Origin: Primula veris
Lineage: Eukaryota > Streptophyta > Magnoliopsida > Ericales > Primulaceae
Direction: 5' to 3'
Assembly: GCA_963682055.1 (NCBI GenBank)
Contig: OY821747.1
Coordinates: 27,960,126-28,024,125 of the forward strand
DNA: 64,000 bases
In this document: piece by piece, positions 49,201 through 62,304 of the stretch
How positions within the stretch are numbered: the first letter of the stretch is position 1
How the letters are laid out: each line of letters opens with the position of its first letter
The notes under the pieces: generated by a model
Told to the model about the DNA's origin: nothing
Database searches by the model: none
The model's input: the letters and a program-made list of their open reading frames with translations, nothing else
Made by a program: the position numbers and the translations under genes

Positions 49201-52200
49201 CCTCTTGTGAATTGGACCACCAAACTCTGTAAACCTTTGGAAGTGAAAACAAAGATAAATCACTCCCCAACTTCTGTTATTTTTGAATTAGAATAATTAT
49301 AATTTAGGACAAAACAAAAAAAAGAACAGAATGTTGTACCAGCCACTCCAAGCTTCTGTCCAGATTGTGGGTTTGTAAGGTTTGTTGGGGGTAAAAGTGT
49401 CACAGTAGAAGCCATTGCAGGTATTTATCTGTTGAGAATGACATCAGAAATAGTTTTCTCAATGTCACCTCGAGAAGTACTATATTCAAATTTCACCTGA
49501 CTTCATGTTTGCCAGTTTAAAAAACTACTAATTTATAAAATTTACAGAATTAATTGAATTTCAGAAAACTTGAACATACAAAGGATTTAAGTAAATGACA
49601 ACCAGCATGCAGCTGTTTTCTACATAGACACTTGGGACTACTTATAAGCTTCAAACAAGGACCACTTTAATAAAGTTGAAAATCTAAGGATGAATACGAA
49701 AGAGGCAATATATTTAGGAGCACCAGAGTAGTTAAAACCATACACTATACATGTGACAAACTTCAGAGTCAATACTTCAAGTATTCATCTCCGTACTAGG
49801 TGGTCACTACTCATATAAATATGTACACTAGAAAAAATCAGCTATGGAGATTAAATTGTTCTAATGCTTAAGCATAACATGATGCAATTATGAGTAACCG
49901 GGTTGAACCTATTTTCAAAACAAGTAATTTGATCAAAGTAAGATCAAACATTTATTATATAAAAGAAGGGATAACTTGATAATGATACTGGCCATTTTCC
50001 ATCTGTAATATATAATTATATTAGACATAATATGATATGTTACTGCATTCCCAAAAGCTGAAGCAGTAATGCCTTCATCGCACACTTCAAGAGTATATTC
50101 TTACAGCATAAGTGGCTAGAATATACTAAAATTAGAAACATAAGGAGACGACAGTAGTGGAAACTTTCAGTAGTTATGTTAACAAGGAGTACTCAAGAAA
50201 CTCAACAGACAGACTTCAATCTTAATCAAGAAAAAGCCATGTTTATTTGATAATGATAAGGAAATGTCATATTGTCATACGCCGAAGCTGTAAATATATA
50301 CAAAATTATATTCAGAAATGAAAAGGTTCATACCACAGGATCAGGAGCATCATCTTCTTTGCACATAACCCAGGGGACACCTGTACCTAAACCCACAGCC
50401 ATATCTGCAGCCCATTTCATATATTCATGGCCCGGGGGCCCAAGTGCCTTACTTTGAGGCCCATACTCATTTTCAATCTACATAAGCCCATAAAAGAATA
50501 ACAATATTCAGTCATCATCATGTCATCAATCATCATAAACTAAACAAGCACTTTTTTTATCTAACCCTAATTTCACTTTAAGCATATTATATCACTTGAG
50601 AATCTCGTCTCTTTTTCAATATTCTTTAACTTTTTCATGTGACATAGTAGCCTTAACATCTAGATTCTAGCATAAGATTCAAGATTTTGCATGCGACAAT
50701 TTATGTGTTTCAGATTTTCCATAAATGTAGACTGCTCTGGAATAAATAAAAAATATTTTCTAAAAATGAACAAGTTTTTTTACAAAAATTGATGCAAGTC
50801 GGATTATTTTTGACTAGTTGTGAGATTAAAAGTGCAATTGTAATGGTCATATCTCTTGAGGATCTGGAGTAACCGAGTAGTTTAAACTAATATTGCAGAT
50901 TTATTTCTTAGGAGTAATTTTTTTTATAAAAAACTTGCTCAAAATTTGACCTGGGAGAGAATGATGGGACCACCCTGGGACTCAAACAGTTTCTCACTTT
51001 TCATCAAGTTCACAATTTTCTCGGTGAAACCTTGCATTGCCATCTGGAAAATCAATTTAATACACTTCATTAAACACAAGATTGTAAATAAAGGAAAAAA
51101 TTGTCGGTTGTTTATGAAATGCACTAAATTGAACTTTGCTGTCCAATTATTTACACTTTCAAAGCAATAAATATAAGAAATAAAAATTGTGACCTTGAAA
51201 GGCTCATTATCTGTCCTGAAGCTTATCCCTGGAACATATTTAAGCCAAACTGGAAATCCTCTGCATAAATCACAAAAGTGATAGAATCAATAAAATTATC
51301 CAAGAAACAGCTCTCAAATCATGCACTATTTGTTTGCACATGCAAAAAAAAGTTTTTTTTTCCTGGAAAAATTAGAAGTTTTAAGCCAACTAAAACAGTA
51401 AAACTACCTCTATACCACACTTGTTGAATCCAGATTCCGACAATTATGCTGATTATTTAAGTTGGGTTTACAGGCGTAAAATTTTATTATTTTACGGCTA
51501 AAAGAAAAACAAAGGATTTGGTATTTTAAGAAAAATAACCAAATTAATAACTCTAAGCACAAAAATAAACGCTGAAAAGAAAACCAAGAATTTGTTTGCT
51601 GACCATTTTAAGAAAATAAGCCAGCTCATCTGTATCTTGCTTAAAAATCTATCCTTTTTAAGGTAAAGAGAAAAAAAATATATAATGCTATCTAAGACAA
51701 TAATCAAGTTTAGTGTTGATAAACTAAATGGGGGTCAGCTTAAAAGAATTTAAATGAGCTTGAAAGCTGCAACCAAACAAGATTTCATTTACAAACAAAA
51801 CCAGAAAATATATTTTAAAGCAAAAGAGAAACAAGTACCAAAAAGAAAACTACATCCAAAGGAAGAAAAATAATAATAAGAAAATTACCCAAAGTTCCAT
51901 TCACCACATATGTAAGGCCCAATACGAAGATGAGCATATAGCCCAGCTTTTTGTACTGTCTTTATGAACCTAACTAGGTCATATCTCCCTTCAAAATTAT
52001 ACTAAAAAAAAGGCAAAACAAAAAACCTATTAGAACCCAAAAAAATTAAAAGATTTGCTCAAATGATAAGAGAGTAAAAGTTAAGTACATTGCCAGGAGA
52101 GGGCTCATGAACATTCCAAAATACATATGTCTCTATAACATCTAAACCACCTTCTTTAGCTTTATTTATCAGATCTTCCCACATCTGCAAACAAAAAAAG

Positions 52201-53327
52201 GATTAAATTACAGTTATTTTTACAGTTGAGTGCATGCAAATAACAGCATTACTACATCACAGTTAGATTTAGAATTATTCTTGTACAAATCAGGAAAAAA
52301 AAAGTAATAGGTTGGGAACTTACTAGTTACTAAAAAAATATTTGCACACCATTCCAGCATACTATTTATTTTATAGAAAATTGATTTTTATCACCAAATT
52401 TTCAACCCAAAAACCTTACCCGTTATGTGGCGGATTAGGTGCACCAATCGTTTTTGGTGTGATTTTAAAAAACAATTCTCATTTAATACATTGTGTACAC
52501 TAATTTTCATTTATATTGTGTACACTAATTTTGATTTTCTACTAAATCTATTGTTTTTCTACCAAATTTATTGTGTTTTTAATTACTATATCCAAAAAAG
52601 AAAACAGAATAAGAGTGTCGGTGTACCAATTGCTGAGTAATAAATAATAATTATACACACTGGTAGGTTGGAAAGTAACTTGCTACAAAACAAATATTCC
52701 ATACACTACTTTAATACTGCTAACACTAATATTTCATGTTTTTATCTATTTATATATTCACTCTATGGTGCTTCTTAAGTCATATTAAAAAACAAGAAAT
52801 GAGTATATTGGTATACTAAGTGTAAATAATCTAAGTAACACACTAAAAGGGGACTCCAACACCCCCACATGCAAAAACTCAGATCTTTTACTATGTATCT
52901 TGATTTTTTTTCTTTTCGATTTTACACTTTCAGCACCCTCATAATTACGGAAAAAACATTTCTAGTTCCGCCACTGTGGTAAAACTGTAATTAAAACATA
53001 AAAGTACTAATGTACAAAATGGTGAAATTGCCTCAGGGCTAATTGCTGAATAAAATTTTATGGGCTAGTGTTAAAAATCCAAATCTGGTAGTAAATAGTG
53101 TACAAAACTGGAACTAAAACATAAAAGTAAAAATGGTAAAAATTGTATACCTCAGGGGTGCTTCTAGGATAGTGAATTGAGCCAGAAATAAGTATTCTTC
53201 TTTGTCCATTGATAACAATGGCCTTACTATCATAAGTCACAGTGGCTTTTGTTAAATGTGACCCTAAAAACAGAGCTAAACAGAGTATGGAAAAAAGGCA
53301 CTTAAAAGATGAGATTTTTTCCAACAT
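43233..53327 (-). CDS. BGAL3: Beta-galactosidase, GH35, with C-terminal SUEL lectin domain (BGAL3-like)
   Basis: A secreted cell-wall enzyme that removes terminal beta-galactose from pectic galactans and arabinogalactan proteins. Nineteen exons, listed 5' to 3': 53327-53151, 52184-52089, 52001-51889, 51260-51194, 51043-50951, 50477-50334, 49428-49340, 49234-49129, 49008-48921, 48594-48476, 48335-48171, 47756-47578, 46454-46345, 46245-46136, 45852-45742, 45663-45550, 44969-44767, 44077-43741, 43370-43233. All introns are GT-AG. The joined frame is 2559 bases, 852 residues, with no stop or frameshift. Residues 1-29 are a signal peptide. The family signature [13 protein letters not shown] at 175-187 carries the acid/base Glu186. 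WTEAWSGW holds nucleophile Glu255. Middle domains have [13 protein letters not shown] and [17 protein letters not shown]. Residues 760-842 are the SUEL lectin domain, with CALGQ, FASFGTP, CGTY and DPCP, ending in [10 protein letters not shown]. Length and exon number match Arabidopsis BGAL3. The ATG at 53327 is the first in frame before the signal peptide. Confidence 0.97.
46662..46842 (+). mobile_element. tRNA-derived SINE (Au-like) in intron 12 of the beta-galactosidase gene
   Basis: Starts with an A-box-like 'tggcacaacggtaaag' (about 46669-46684) and has the B box 'gggctcgagtcgtg' (46711-46724). Then come 'cagcctcttgcagaaatt', 'gcagaaattcaagggaag', 'acattaggtcaaaagtgg', 'cccggaccccacgcacagcg' and a T/A-rich 3' tail after 'ccctttttaaaa'. 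This order is that of the plant Au-type SINE. It lies antisense to the host gene, inside the intron between 46455 and 47577, so it need not affect the protein. Confidence 0.85.
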
Positions 53328-53474
53328 TTTCACTCTTTTTCTTCTTCTAGATTTGTGCTTAAATTTCTAGTTTTTGTTACTCTTTGTTTATATGGAGGGA
53401 AATGTAGAGAGAGTGAGAATGTAGAGGGAAAAAAATGTCCTATCTTTGGTCTTGAATGTGAACTTTGGCACTAG

Positions 53475-53482
53475 ATATATAG
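53475..53482 (-). promoter_or_regulatory. Probable TATA box of the beta-galactosidase gene
   Basis: On the - strand, TCTATATATCTAG lies about 150 bp upstream of the start codon. Transcription would then begin near 53445, giving a leader of roughly 115-120 bases that contains CT-rich patches (53400-53445). This is inferred from motif and spacing only. Confidence 0.5.
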
Positions 53483-53499
53483 AGATCATGGCCTTATTT

Positions 53500-54387
53500 T
53501 GGCAAGACTTTATTTTTATTTTATTTTAATCAAGTGGTAAGTTTTGTTAAAGTACATACTAGTAGTACTACAGTATTTTTTTTTTATTTAGATTTTAGTA
53601 ATTTTTTGTGATGTAAAAATGTGTAATTTATTATCTTTGATTCACCTGCTCTACTTTATTTGATTCACTTCTTTTTTTACTTTTATCAAAATTACTTTCA
53701 CTATATACTTTCAAACATAGTAAGGAGAATCAAATTTACAGTATTTACTAAAAATATATACAATTTTAATATTCAGATGATTTATATAACATAAAGACGT
53801 GCCCTCGGTTATTCGTTTTTTGTTTTGTTTTGGCAAACCTTTGGTTATTCATTCACTTAGATTAATTACTATCAAATTATGTTCATCACTGCTAATATGG
53901 ATTGTTATTTGGACAAAAAATAATTACAGTGTTTAAAAGTGATAATATAATTAATTAAATTACTGTCCTACTAAATGATTTGGGAATAGTAATTATGCAA
54001 ATTCGCCCATTTGTATTAAGTGGAATGCTTTAGCCTTTAACACAAGTACTAGTGTATATGTTAGACTTATAATATTATGTATTCATACAGCTTTTAATTC
54101 ACATATGCCGAGGGGTCATCACTGCGTGACTGGTGAGCTCAACATCCAAAAAGAATAAATAAATAAATAAATAAAAGAAAGAAAATGAAATGAAATAATA
54201 AGTACACTATTGGGACAAAAGAACAAGAACATAAATTAAATTAAATCATGAAAACTTTACACTCCACCTAAGCCGAGATTAATGTGACTTATGTTCCGAG
54301 AGTGCGTAACACGCACCCATTATCAATGCATTCTTTCAGGGTCGTTATTAAGTTAAGCACTATTCTGGTTTTTGGTTACTATTTGGG
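53500..54387. other. Upstream flank of the beta-galactosidase gene
   Basis: AT-rich intergenic DNA, no gene seen. Includes a short (AAAT)n run near 54155. Confidence 0.45.
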
Positions 54388-54612
54388 TACCGATTAATTA
54401 TTTATTATTAAATTATATGTAATTTTTATTGGTCAATAAATTATATTAAAATTATTATAATAAATTTTTTTTTAAATTAATTATATAATTCAAATGTTAA
54501 ATTATATGATTTTGTTTTGAAAATTTTCATTTTAACAATTTTGATACGTGTTATAAACCGGACAAAATTGTACGTAATTTCGTAAAGTACAATTAATTGA
54601 AAACGGATTGAT
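54388..54612. mobile_element. Stowaway-like foldback MITE, copy 4
   Basis: Family interior with 'gtaatttttattggtcaata', 'ttaaaattattataataaat', 'attatataattcaaatgtta' and on the right 'aacaattttgatacgtgtta', 'taaaccggacaaaattgtac', 'gtacaattaattgaaaacgg'. The left terminus is diverged, so its exact end is uncertain. Non-coding. Confidence 0.7.
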
Positions 54613-56411
54613 TAATATTTAAAGATTTCTAAATGATCCCATCTTTTTCTTTTTCATCCCAACTTAATTATTTTCATATAATTTGGTATCTAACCTTTTG
54701 CTATGCATACCCTTAAACCTAGATAGCACCGGCAGTTCAATTTTTTTTCTTGAAGTATCCGATTCGGGTAAAACATGTGGCCGAGTATGTTACTCAATTT
54801 TGAGTACCGGTTATGTCATTTTAAGTATTTTCGTCTTTAACCACTTGGGTACGTCACGAGTACATAAATAGTATGCATCCATTGTTTTTCAGTACGAATG
54901 TGAAAATTATTATTTGTTTCAGAAAAATAAAATAAAATATAAGTTTATTTATATATGAGAATGTGAATATTTTATGATCTATGATTATAGTAATTAAATT
55001 AAATTTACACACTAGTTATGAAAATTATTTAATATTCTAGTATTACAATATTGCAATAACAGAACGTTAATATAATTTGGGCAATGTGATTGGTCATAAT
55101 GGTTGAGACCATATTATATCACAAAGTGAATTACCTCTAAAAGTGTAAATAAAACGTTAATTAATATAATTTATTAAAATCTTAATTTTTTTTATCTCGA
55201 TATTGTAATATATATAATTAAGTCAATGAAAAAAAATTGATACTGCCAAATTTCATGTATTTTTTTTCAAAAATACTCTTACTCTTATCTATTAATTACC
55301 TTATATTATTCTAATTAATTTCATAAAAAATAGAAAAATAAAAATTAATAACATTATTTCTCACTTTTTAACCACTCAAACTTCTTTCAAGTCTCTTAAG
55401 TTTTAGGATCTTAATTTATTTTCGATCTATTTATCACGCTACACATCACACGTGACATGCATGTGCACGATTACTAGTTGTAACATATCATATAAGTTAT
55501 TTGAACATTGTTTAATAATTGTTTTTTTTAACTTGTCAATAGTTATTTTGTCCCAATTTGTTGTTTTTTAGTAATACATTAATTGGATGTCTTTATTTAG
55601 TTATTATATTTGTTACCAGAGAGAAAATTAGTGAAACATTTACGTAATTAGTAGAAAAATAGAAAAAGGATGAGTCAAGTAATTTTTTAACCTAGACCAT
55701 AATTACCACCTTCTTAATTAATCTTTTATAAATAGGAGTTAACTACACTAGTATGAGCAAACTGTGTCATTTCGGTCAACCATCCACCGTACGTTTACTT
55801 TCGTAGTACTTACACGATTTCGTTTTCATCCGCCGATTTACGTGGTATTTACACAATTTCGTTTCACGAAACTTGATATTTAGTAAACTTTCAGACTTGA
55901 TAATTTATAACTGGAATTCGTGTTTGTTTATCAAGAATTTGCACATATCCAAACTCGTCCCAAACTAAATATTATAAGTTGGGTTGACTTAAGAAAAACA
56001 TATATTCTTTTTCCCATCCACAGATTAAAAATAAGCAGTATAAATTATTATTTTTGATGAACATTATTTACGCTTGAGATGTCCGGTCCGCTTGGACTGT
56101 TGACACCTCCATTAAACCAACCATGTACAAATTAATGTAACATTGGTGACAATTGACGTTAAACACAAAGTGAAAAAAGATCCATCAAAACTATGCAACA
56201 AATATTCATTTTTTCCATTTCAACACACATGACTTGATAATGACAGCTTTGGTTAAATTTAACTCGTTTCTAAGGAAGGATAAAAAAAAAACTACGAAGA
56301 CATTATATTTTCTAAAGCATAAAGAAAAATTAAGATCACATGGACATGCTAGTTATTTTCTTTTATATTGCCTCCTTGCTAACATCAACAAAATAGAGAC
56401 TATTTGTACTA
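54613..56411. other. AT-rich intergenic DNA
   Basis: No gene, RNA or bounded repeat recognised. Confidence 0.5.
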
Positions 56412-56645
56412 TTCCCACCTTTTACCATTAATTGTTGATTACAAAATTACGTGTAATTTTGACTAACCAATAAATTGTATTAAAATTATCGGAATAAAAA
56501 ATTTCAAAAGTTAATCATATAGTTCAAACATTAAATTATAAGATTTACTTTTAAAAATTTTCATTTCGACAATTTTAATACATGTTATAAACCGATCAAA
56601 ATTACACATGATTTCGTATATGACAATTAATTACCACGGACGAAC
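56412..56645. mobile_element. Stowaway-like foldback MITE, copy 5
   Basis: Starts 'ttcccaccttttaccattaa' after TA (56410-56411) and ends 'attaccacggacgaac' before TA (56646-56647). Interior 'acgtgtaattttgactaacc' and 'ttaaaattatcgg' pair with 'cgacaattttaata' and 'cgatcaaaattacacatg'. 234 bp, non-coding. Confidence 0.78.
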
Positions 56646-59100
56646 TATATTATTTGTCTCGCTTTTTGCAAATCTGTAACTACCTTCGATAGAACCATGT
56701 GAATATGTGATGACCGTAATTTATCTTTTGTGCTTATATGAAAATAATTGCCTTTGCCAAAATTTAAATCTTAGACCATTCCAATAAAATAAATCGTACT
56801 ATAGTTGGTTCCAAACTTGTTCTTTTGCATTTCAATTAAATTATGGAGATTCTTCCTATTCACTTAATTTCATGTTTTTTTTTTTTTTGCATTTTTTTGT
56901 ATTATTTTTTTTTGGACAAATTAGGTCGGTGGTTGTAATACATTAAATGGTGCTCGTATATACGTGCGTTCTATACCAATATTGGATCTATTTTTACTAT
57001 CTTAATTTAATTTTATTTTTAAGGTAGGTTATCCTTTTTTTATTTTTTATTATTGGATCAAAATCAATCTCATCCAATATTCAATAAAAATTATGGAAAT
57101 GTTACTATATAAGATTGCCTACATACACTACTCGGTAAGACAAGTAGTTAAAAAAAAAATTATCAATGCGATTACGGTACGTTGTTTTAGAGTAACACTA
57201 ACGTCGCATTAAATGTGTGTTACCCACTAAAAACACAACTCCTATTAATGAAATTAAAATAACTACTGGGCTAAAATTAATTTAAAATTAAAACTAAAAT
57301 ATTATATTGGTTGTCACACTCTAAATTATAGTGCAACGTGTGAAGAAAAAAATAAAAATAAAATATATCAATCGTATCAAAAAAGTATCGGATGCATTTC
57401 AAATACGTTACGTAAAAAATAAAAATCGAATTTATCAAACGTACCGAAAAAGTATCGGATATATAATCGTGTCAATCTTTTTTTAATTACATTTTTTTTT
57501 ATAATTCTTGTTAACTATTAAATTGGATTGTTTTTATCCCATAACATATAAAAAAAAATAAAAAAAATAAAACACCAACAAAAATAAAATAAAAAAGAAG
57601 ATGAAAAATAAAAAATGAAAAATGGATCCATTATTAAGATTGGTTGGGTGGGGTGGGGGATGAGAAAATTGACAGATAGATGTTGACTGACCTCATAAAA
57701 CCAAACAAAGGCATAGAGGTTCACATGGTGTCTCTTCTCTTATCTCTAACAATGACATACATTTATGCTCTTTTCTTTCTAGTAAGCGGTGGAATATTAC
57801 CATTTAGCATCACATACCCACAAGCCTTCAACGTGGTCACATTTTCGCACTTGTGCTTTGAACTCGTGACACATTTTCATTCTGTTATTTATTTATTTAT
57901 TTTCTACAAAAAAAAATACCTCCATCATAAATTACACTATAATCTATCATCTACTTACATAATTTGAGTGTTCTAAAATACACAAGACTAAAGTTAGAAG
58001 ACTAAAGTTAGAAGGAAATTGGTCGTTTAACGCTTAATTGTCTGATCTGTCTAATATTGTCGAATCTGTTAAGTTTCTAGCCTCTGTCCAATCTCGGTCT
58101 AGCCACATCTACTTACATAATTTCATTGTTCTAAAATAGTTCCATTTTTTTCAAGTTTACACCTTTTTTTCTTCCTCAGTTCATTACCCTTTTTCAAATT
58201 AATGTCTTATTTTCTTAGTTTGTAACTTTTCTTTCTTGGTTTATACACTTTTTAGACTTCATACTCAATTTTCAACTTAAACAAAGCTTCTTAACATTGA
58301 CAATAAACAACACCAAATCCACTTAAAAAAATAATATAAAAATCTATAACATATAATATATAAGAGTTAATCAAACTTTAACTCAAAATAATCAATAATT
58401 TTGGACCGATTCACTAATTTAGGACACTATACTTTTTTTTCTTAACCATCAATTTGATTCCAATCTGACTTTGTGTTCTCGTCTCTTGCCTTAATTAAGA
58501 CAATATGTTGATCAAATGAGATCTTTGTACAAGCCATTCGAAATAATTAAAATTGTGTGAGTTAAAAATAAAGAGGTAAGATAGAAAAAGATAGATAGAC
58601 GACATACTTTGTAAAGAAAAAGAGAGAAAAATAAAGGGATATAGAAAAGAACACGGAGGATAGAGAAATAGGTCGTGCGAGATAGATCTCGTTCACGTGA
58701 GAAAATAAAAAAGTGGGATAGAAATTAGAAATAATTAACAGTAACATCGTTAGTTTAATTTAAATCTAACTGAGACGTGTGTATTTTTGGAAGAAAATAT
58801 TTGATAAATGTGTTTTTGATAATTTATCCAAAAGTAGTATATTCAAGTAAATATTTATCTTTTTTAATTATTTTGAAAGAAAAAATATAGCGTGATCACC
58901 TAGGTTAGAATAAAATCTCAAGGGTGCATAAGGATATACGGATACAATTGAATTTTATTTATTTATTTTATTAACACTAATAATAATTCTAGAAAGTTTT
59001 TTTAATGTTTTAATTTAAAATTTTGATATAATAAATTCATTTCGAACATTCATTAAAAAAATAAATAAAAAAGGAGCAATATTTTATCGTTGGTTTATTT
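56646..59100. other. AT-rich intergenic DNA
   Basis: No gene is supported. The open frame at 57680-57967 has hydrophobic stretches but no family resemblance and sits in low-complexity sequence. Confidence 0.45.
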
Positions 59101-59300
59101 GCTTCCATAATTCAGGGGGCGAAGCCAGGATGTGTAAATGGGGGTGCCAAAATATATGTACAAGTAACATATTTTTATGGGGGTGCCAAATCTACACCTA
59201 AAAAGAAATTGTACTAAAAAAAAATTACGTCACTTGGAATTTCTAAAATTATGGGGGTGCCGTGGCATCCGATCGTTCCACTTAGCTTCCCCGCTTCCAT
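59101..59300. mobile_element. Possible hAT-type miniature (GGGGTGCC repeat)
   Basis: Contains 'cagggggcgaagccagga' near the left and 'cacttagcttccccg' near the right, roughly inverted to each other, with 'gggggtgcca' repeated inside at about 59140, 59180 and 59253. The 8-mer gcttccat occurs at 59101-59108 and 59293-59300, as an 8-bp hAT duplication would. Six extra bases between the left 8-mer and the 'caggg' terminus weaken the case. Confidence 0.45.
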
Positions 59301-61812
59301 TTCAAATCTATTTGGTTGAGATGTGGAGTGTCATAACGCTAACGGACCATATCCTTGACACGTACGTGTGTGTACTTAAATACATTGCATGCTAGCAATT
59401 TATAATTGGTTGTCTATATGACTTTATTTGGAATTAAATGTTAGTAAATACTAAAATACTAAAGTAAAGTGGAAATTAAAGCATCCACTCAAGGACATTA
59501 GTTGGGTCGGTTTCCCGTTTTTCATACTCACAATTGACAAACACTTTAGCAAAAATAAATAAAAATTTCTCACTGAATTTTGTTTTTACTTTCTTATTTT
59601 TGTTTTTGCACAGAATAATATAATGCTTTATGATTTGTGTAAAATATTCAAATCAGGAAATGAAATGAAAACTGTGGTATCGCCTTATTGCCTTTTAACC
59701 CCTGTCACGTTTTTTCGAAGTAAAAACTGTATAACGAAATAACTTTCACAATTTTACAAAAAACTATCTCGTAGTCAATTTTTATGATAGCTTTGTTGAC
59801 TATATAACACCAATATTATTTAGTAAAGTGCTTGTCCTCCCAAAACCATGACACTGAACAACTTTAATTTTTTCTCTTCGCACTTGGTTTCTAGGCATTC
59901 TGCAATGGAAAAAAAGAGACAAAAAATTCTATTAACTTTGTAATTAATCACATAAATAGTTTAAAAGGATTATGCATACTAATATCATAACTTATAGATT
60001 TATGGATATACACAACAACAAAAAAATATATAAATAGTTATGGGAATTGTGAGGTTTTTTTTTTGTGACGAACCTATTAGTTACAAGTTTTGTGACGAGT
60101 TTGTGACAGAAAAATGAATTTGTGACAGACTTGTAACATAAAAATTATTTTGTAACAGGTTTATGACATGATTTGATTATCACAAAATCAATGTAATGAT
60201 AGTATTTTATAGTATAGTTATGGGATTTAAAAAACGCTAGAAGCTTTCATAATAATTATTAAAATATTGTATGAAGGAGTTTATGTAATGGTCTAGCGTA
60301 ATAGTTAGGTAGCATGGAACCTTTTTGGTTGGATCGAATCCATGTGATGATATCAATTCAATAACAACGCAGCACAATATCAAAAATATCAAAAATACAA
60401 CGTTCCCATATCTTGTTTATATTTATTTTAGTCTAATAACGTTAGTATGTGGTCCACTTGTAACCACTCTCCATTGTCAAGTTATGATTTGGCTCTTCTT
60501 CTTTCCATTCTTTTCCCATTCTAGCTAGCGTGATTAGCTCTAAGGTGATGAATAATCACATATGTTTGGTGCTTTTTTTTTTTTAAATTAAGCTTTAGAT
60601 ATTGTGTGAACAAGAACTTGAATATTAGTAGAGTACATAAAATCATGTTCTTTTCTCATAATCGCATGAGAGCATGTTTATTTAAAGAGGTTGATGCTTG
60701 TGATTTGTTTAAAACTAGCGTGACTTCTATAGAGTTTTCATATCATGAAAGTAGCTATTTATTTTATCGTGTTATACTGATTTGCAATAAAACATTCCAA
60801 TATCCAGTGATGGCAAATAAATCTACTGTAAAATTTCAAGCCATCTGGATGACATCGCTAAAAAGCAAATTGGCATGAGTTTGTGATTGTTTAGTTCTTC
60901 ACCAACAACATGATTTTGGATAATATTTGTTTGGTGAAGCAAATATAAGTACACTTTTTTGTACTTAATTAAAATGTACACTTTTGGAAAGGGTATAGTT
61001 CCTTTAATTTGATATACAAAAGGCGTATTTTTTTCTAAATTTTGCACCAGTGTCCACCATCCAATTAGAATCGGTGCACAAAAAGTTCAAATCAGGTCGA
61101 AGTCTGGTGCAAAGCTGTTGCGAACTAACAACATTCGCCATCAAAATAAAATTCGCTGTCTATCCATCCCTTAGTTATTGATCAGCGTTGGCAAAACCGT
61201 ATCACTAGCTATTTCCGTCTTCATGTTAGTCTTTTTTATTTGTGATTTCATACTTTACAGCATAAAAATTGTAATCTTAATGCAATTATTACATCCATTA
61301 TAAAATATACTTTAACTGATGCAATAAATTAAGATGTTATAACAGCTATGAAAATATAGCAGACTATTTTTGCTTCGCCGTGTTGGCGCTAGTTTTCGTC
61401 TACTAGTTACACTTTCATGACAACTCTATTGACGAGCGACGGTTTCTACATGTTCTAGGCCGTCAACATATACTCTTTTTTTAAGTTTAAATTTTTACGA
61501 TAATCTTACCAATGACTCCTAGACAATTGTTAATTATAATGTATGGTATTTGTCTTAATATGTTTATTATAGTAATTGATTAATAACATTTTCATAACTT
61601 AAGTTAAAAACATAATTTTGATAAAGTAAAAAATGTTATTGTATAAATACGACAACATTTAATTTATATGCAACTTAAATTTGAAAAACTAATTAATAAT
61701 GAATTGATGCGCCTACGAGGTCACTCGTTAACAAAATATTTTTTAATGTATGTTTTAATTCTCGATTTTTTATCAAATGAAATTTACCCAATATGTGCTT
61801 TTGAGAAGTGGT
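59301..61812. other. Intergenic DNA with a GTGACAG repeat
   Basis: No gene is supported. At about 60065-60195, 'gtgacga', 'gtgacagacttgt' and 'gtaacaggt' words repeat those seen at 26280-26420. Confidence 0.45.
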
Positions 61813-62120
61813 CACTACAAGAAAAATGGGTTTTCGCAGCTTGGCTTTAGCAGCACAAAGGGAAAGCAAGCTGCAAATTCAATTATTAGCAGCGTGCTTA
61901 AAATTAACGCGCTGCAAAATATATTAGTATAAAGTAACAGCAGCGTATGGTGGTTGCGCGCTGCGATTAATACCTTTTACAGCGAGTAAAGCAAGCTGCA
62001 ATAGTTTTTTTCAATGGCGTGCTAATGCACGCTGCAAAAAATTATTTGCAGCGTATGTATGCACGCTGCGAGTAATAATTTTTAGCAGCGTGCGAAGTGC
62101 GCTGTCTATATTACTAAAAA
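61813..62120. mobile_element. CACTA (En/Spm) transposon terminus with subterminal repeats
   Basis: The terminus CACTACAAGAAAAATGGG begins at 61813. It is followed over ~300 bp by many direct and inverted copies of 'gcagcgtgc' and 'gcgctgc' words ('agcagcgtgc', 'acgctgcaaa', 'gcaagctgc'). Terminal CACTACAAGAAA plus such subterminal clusters is the layout of CACTA elements, where the transposase binds the clusters. The opposite end (complement, ...CTTGTAGTG) was not found before 64000, so the element either continues past the window or has lost its other end. Confidence 0.75.
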
Positions 62121-62178
62121 TAAAACACTGAATTATTAAGCCCGGGAAATAAAAAGAGCTCCCTCCATTGTTTTTTTT

Positions 62179-62304
62179 CCCTAAACCCCAAATTACTATA
62201 CACACAGCTTACTCTCTCTCCATCTCACAATTCCATTTTTTTTGCCCTAAACCCCAAATTGCTATACACAGCTTACTCTCCCTCTCCATCTCACAATTTG
62301 AATA
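62179..62304. repeat. 66-bp tandem duplication in the presumed leader
   Basis: 'ccctaaaccccaaatt(a/g)cta' at 62179 recurs at 62245, and both copies continue with 'tatacacagcttactctc' and 'tctccatctcacaatt'. Small indels separate the copies. Confidence 0.88.

Noticed and set aside
53328..53333. Alternative GTG start two codons upstream of the beta-galactosidase ATG
   Set aside because: Plants start at ATG, and the ATG at 53327 directly precedes a good signal peptide.
57680..57967. 95-codon frame with membrane-like segments
   Set aside because: No family resemblance, low-complexity surroundings and no gene context.
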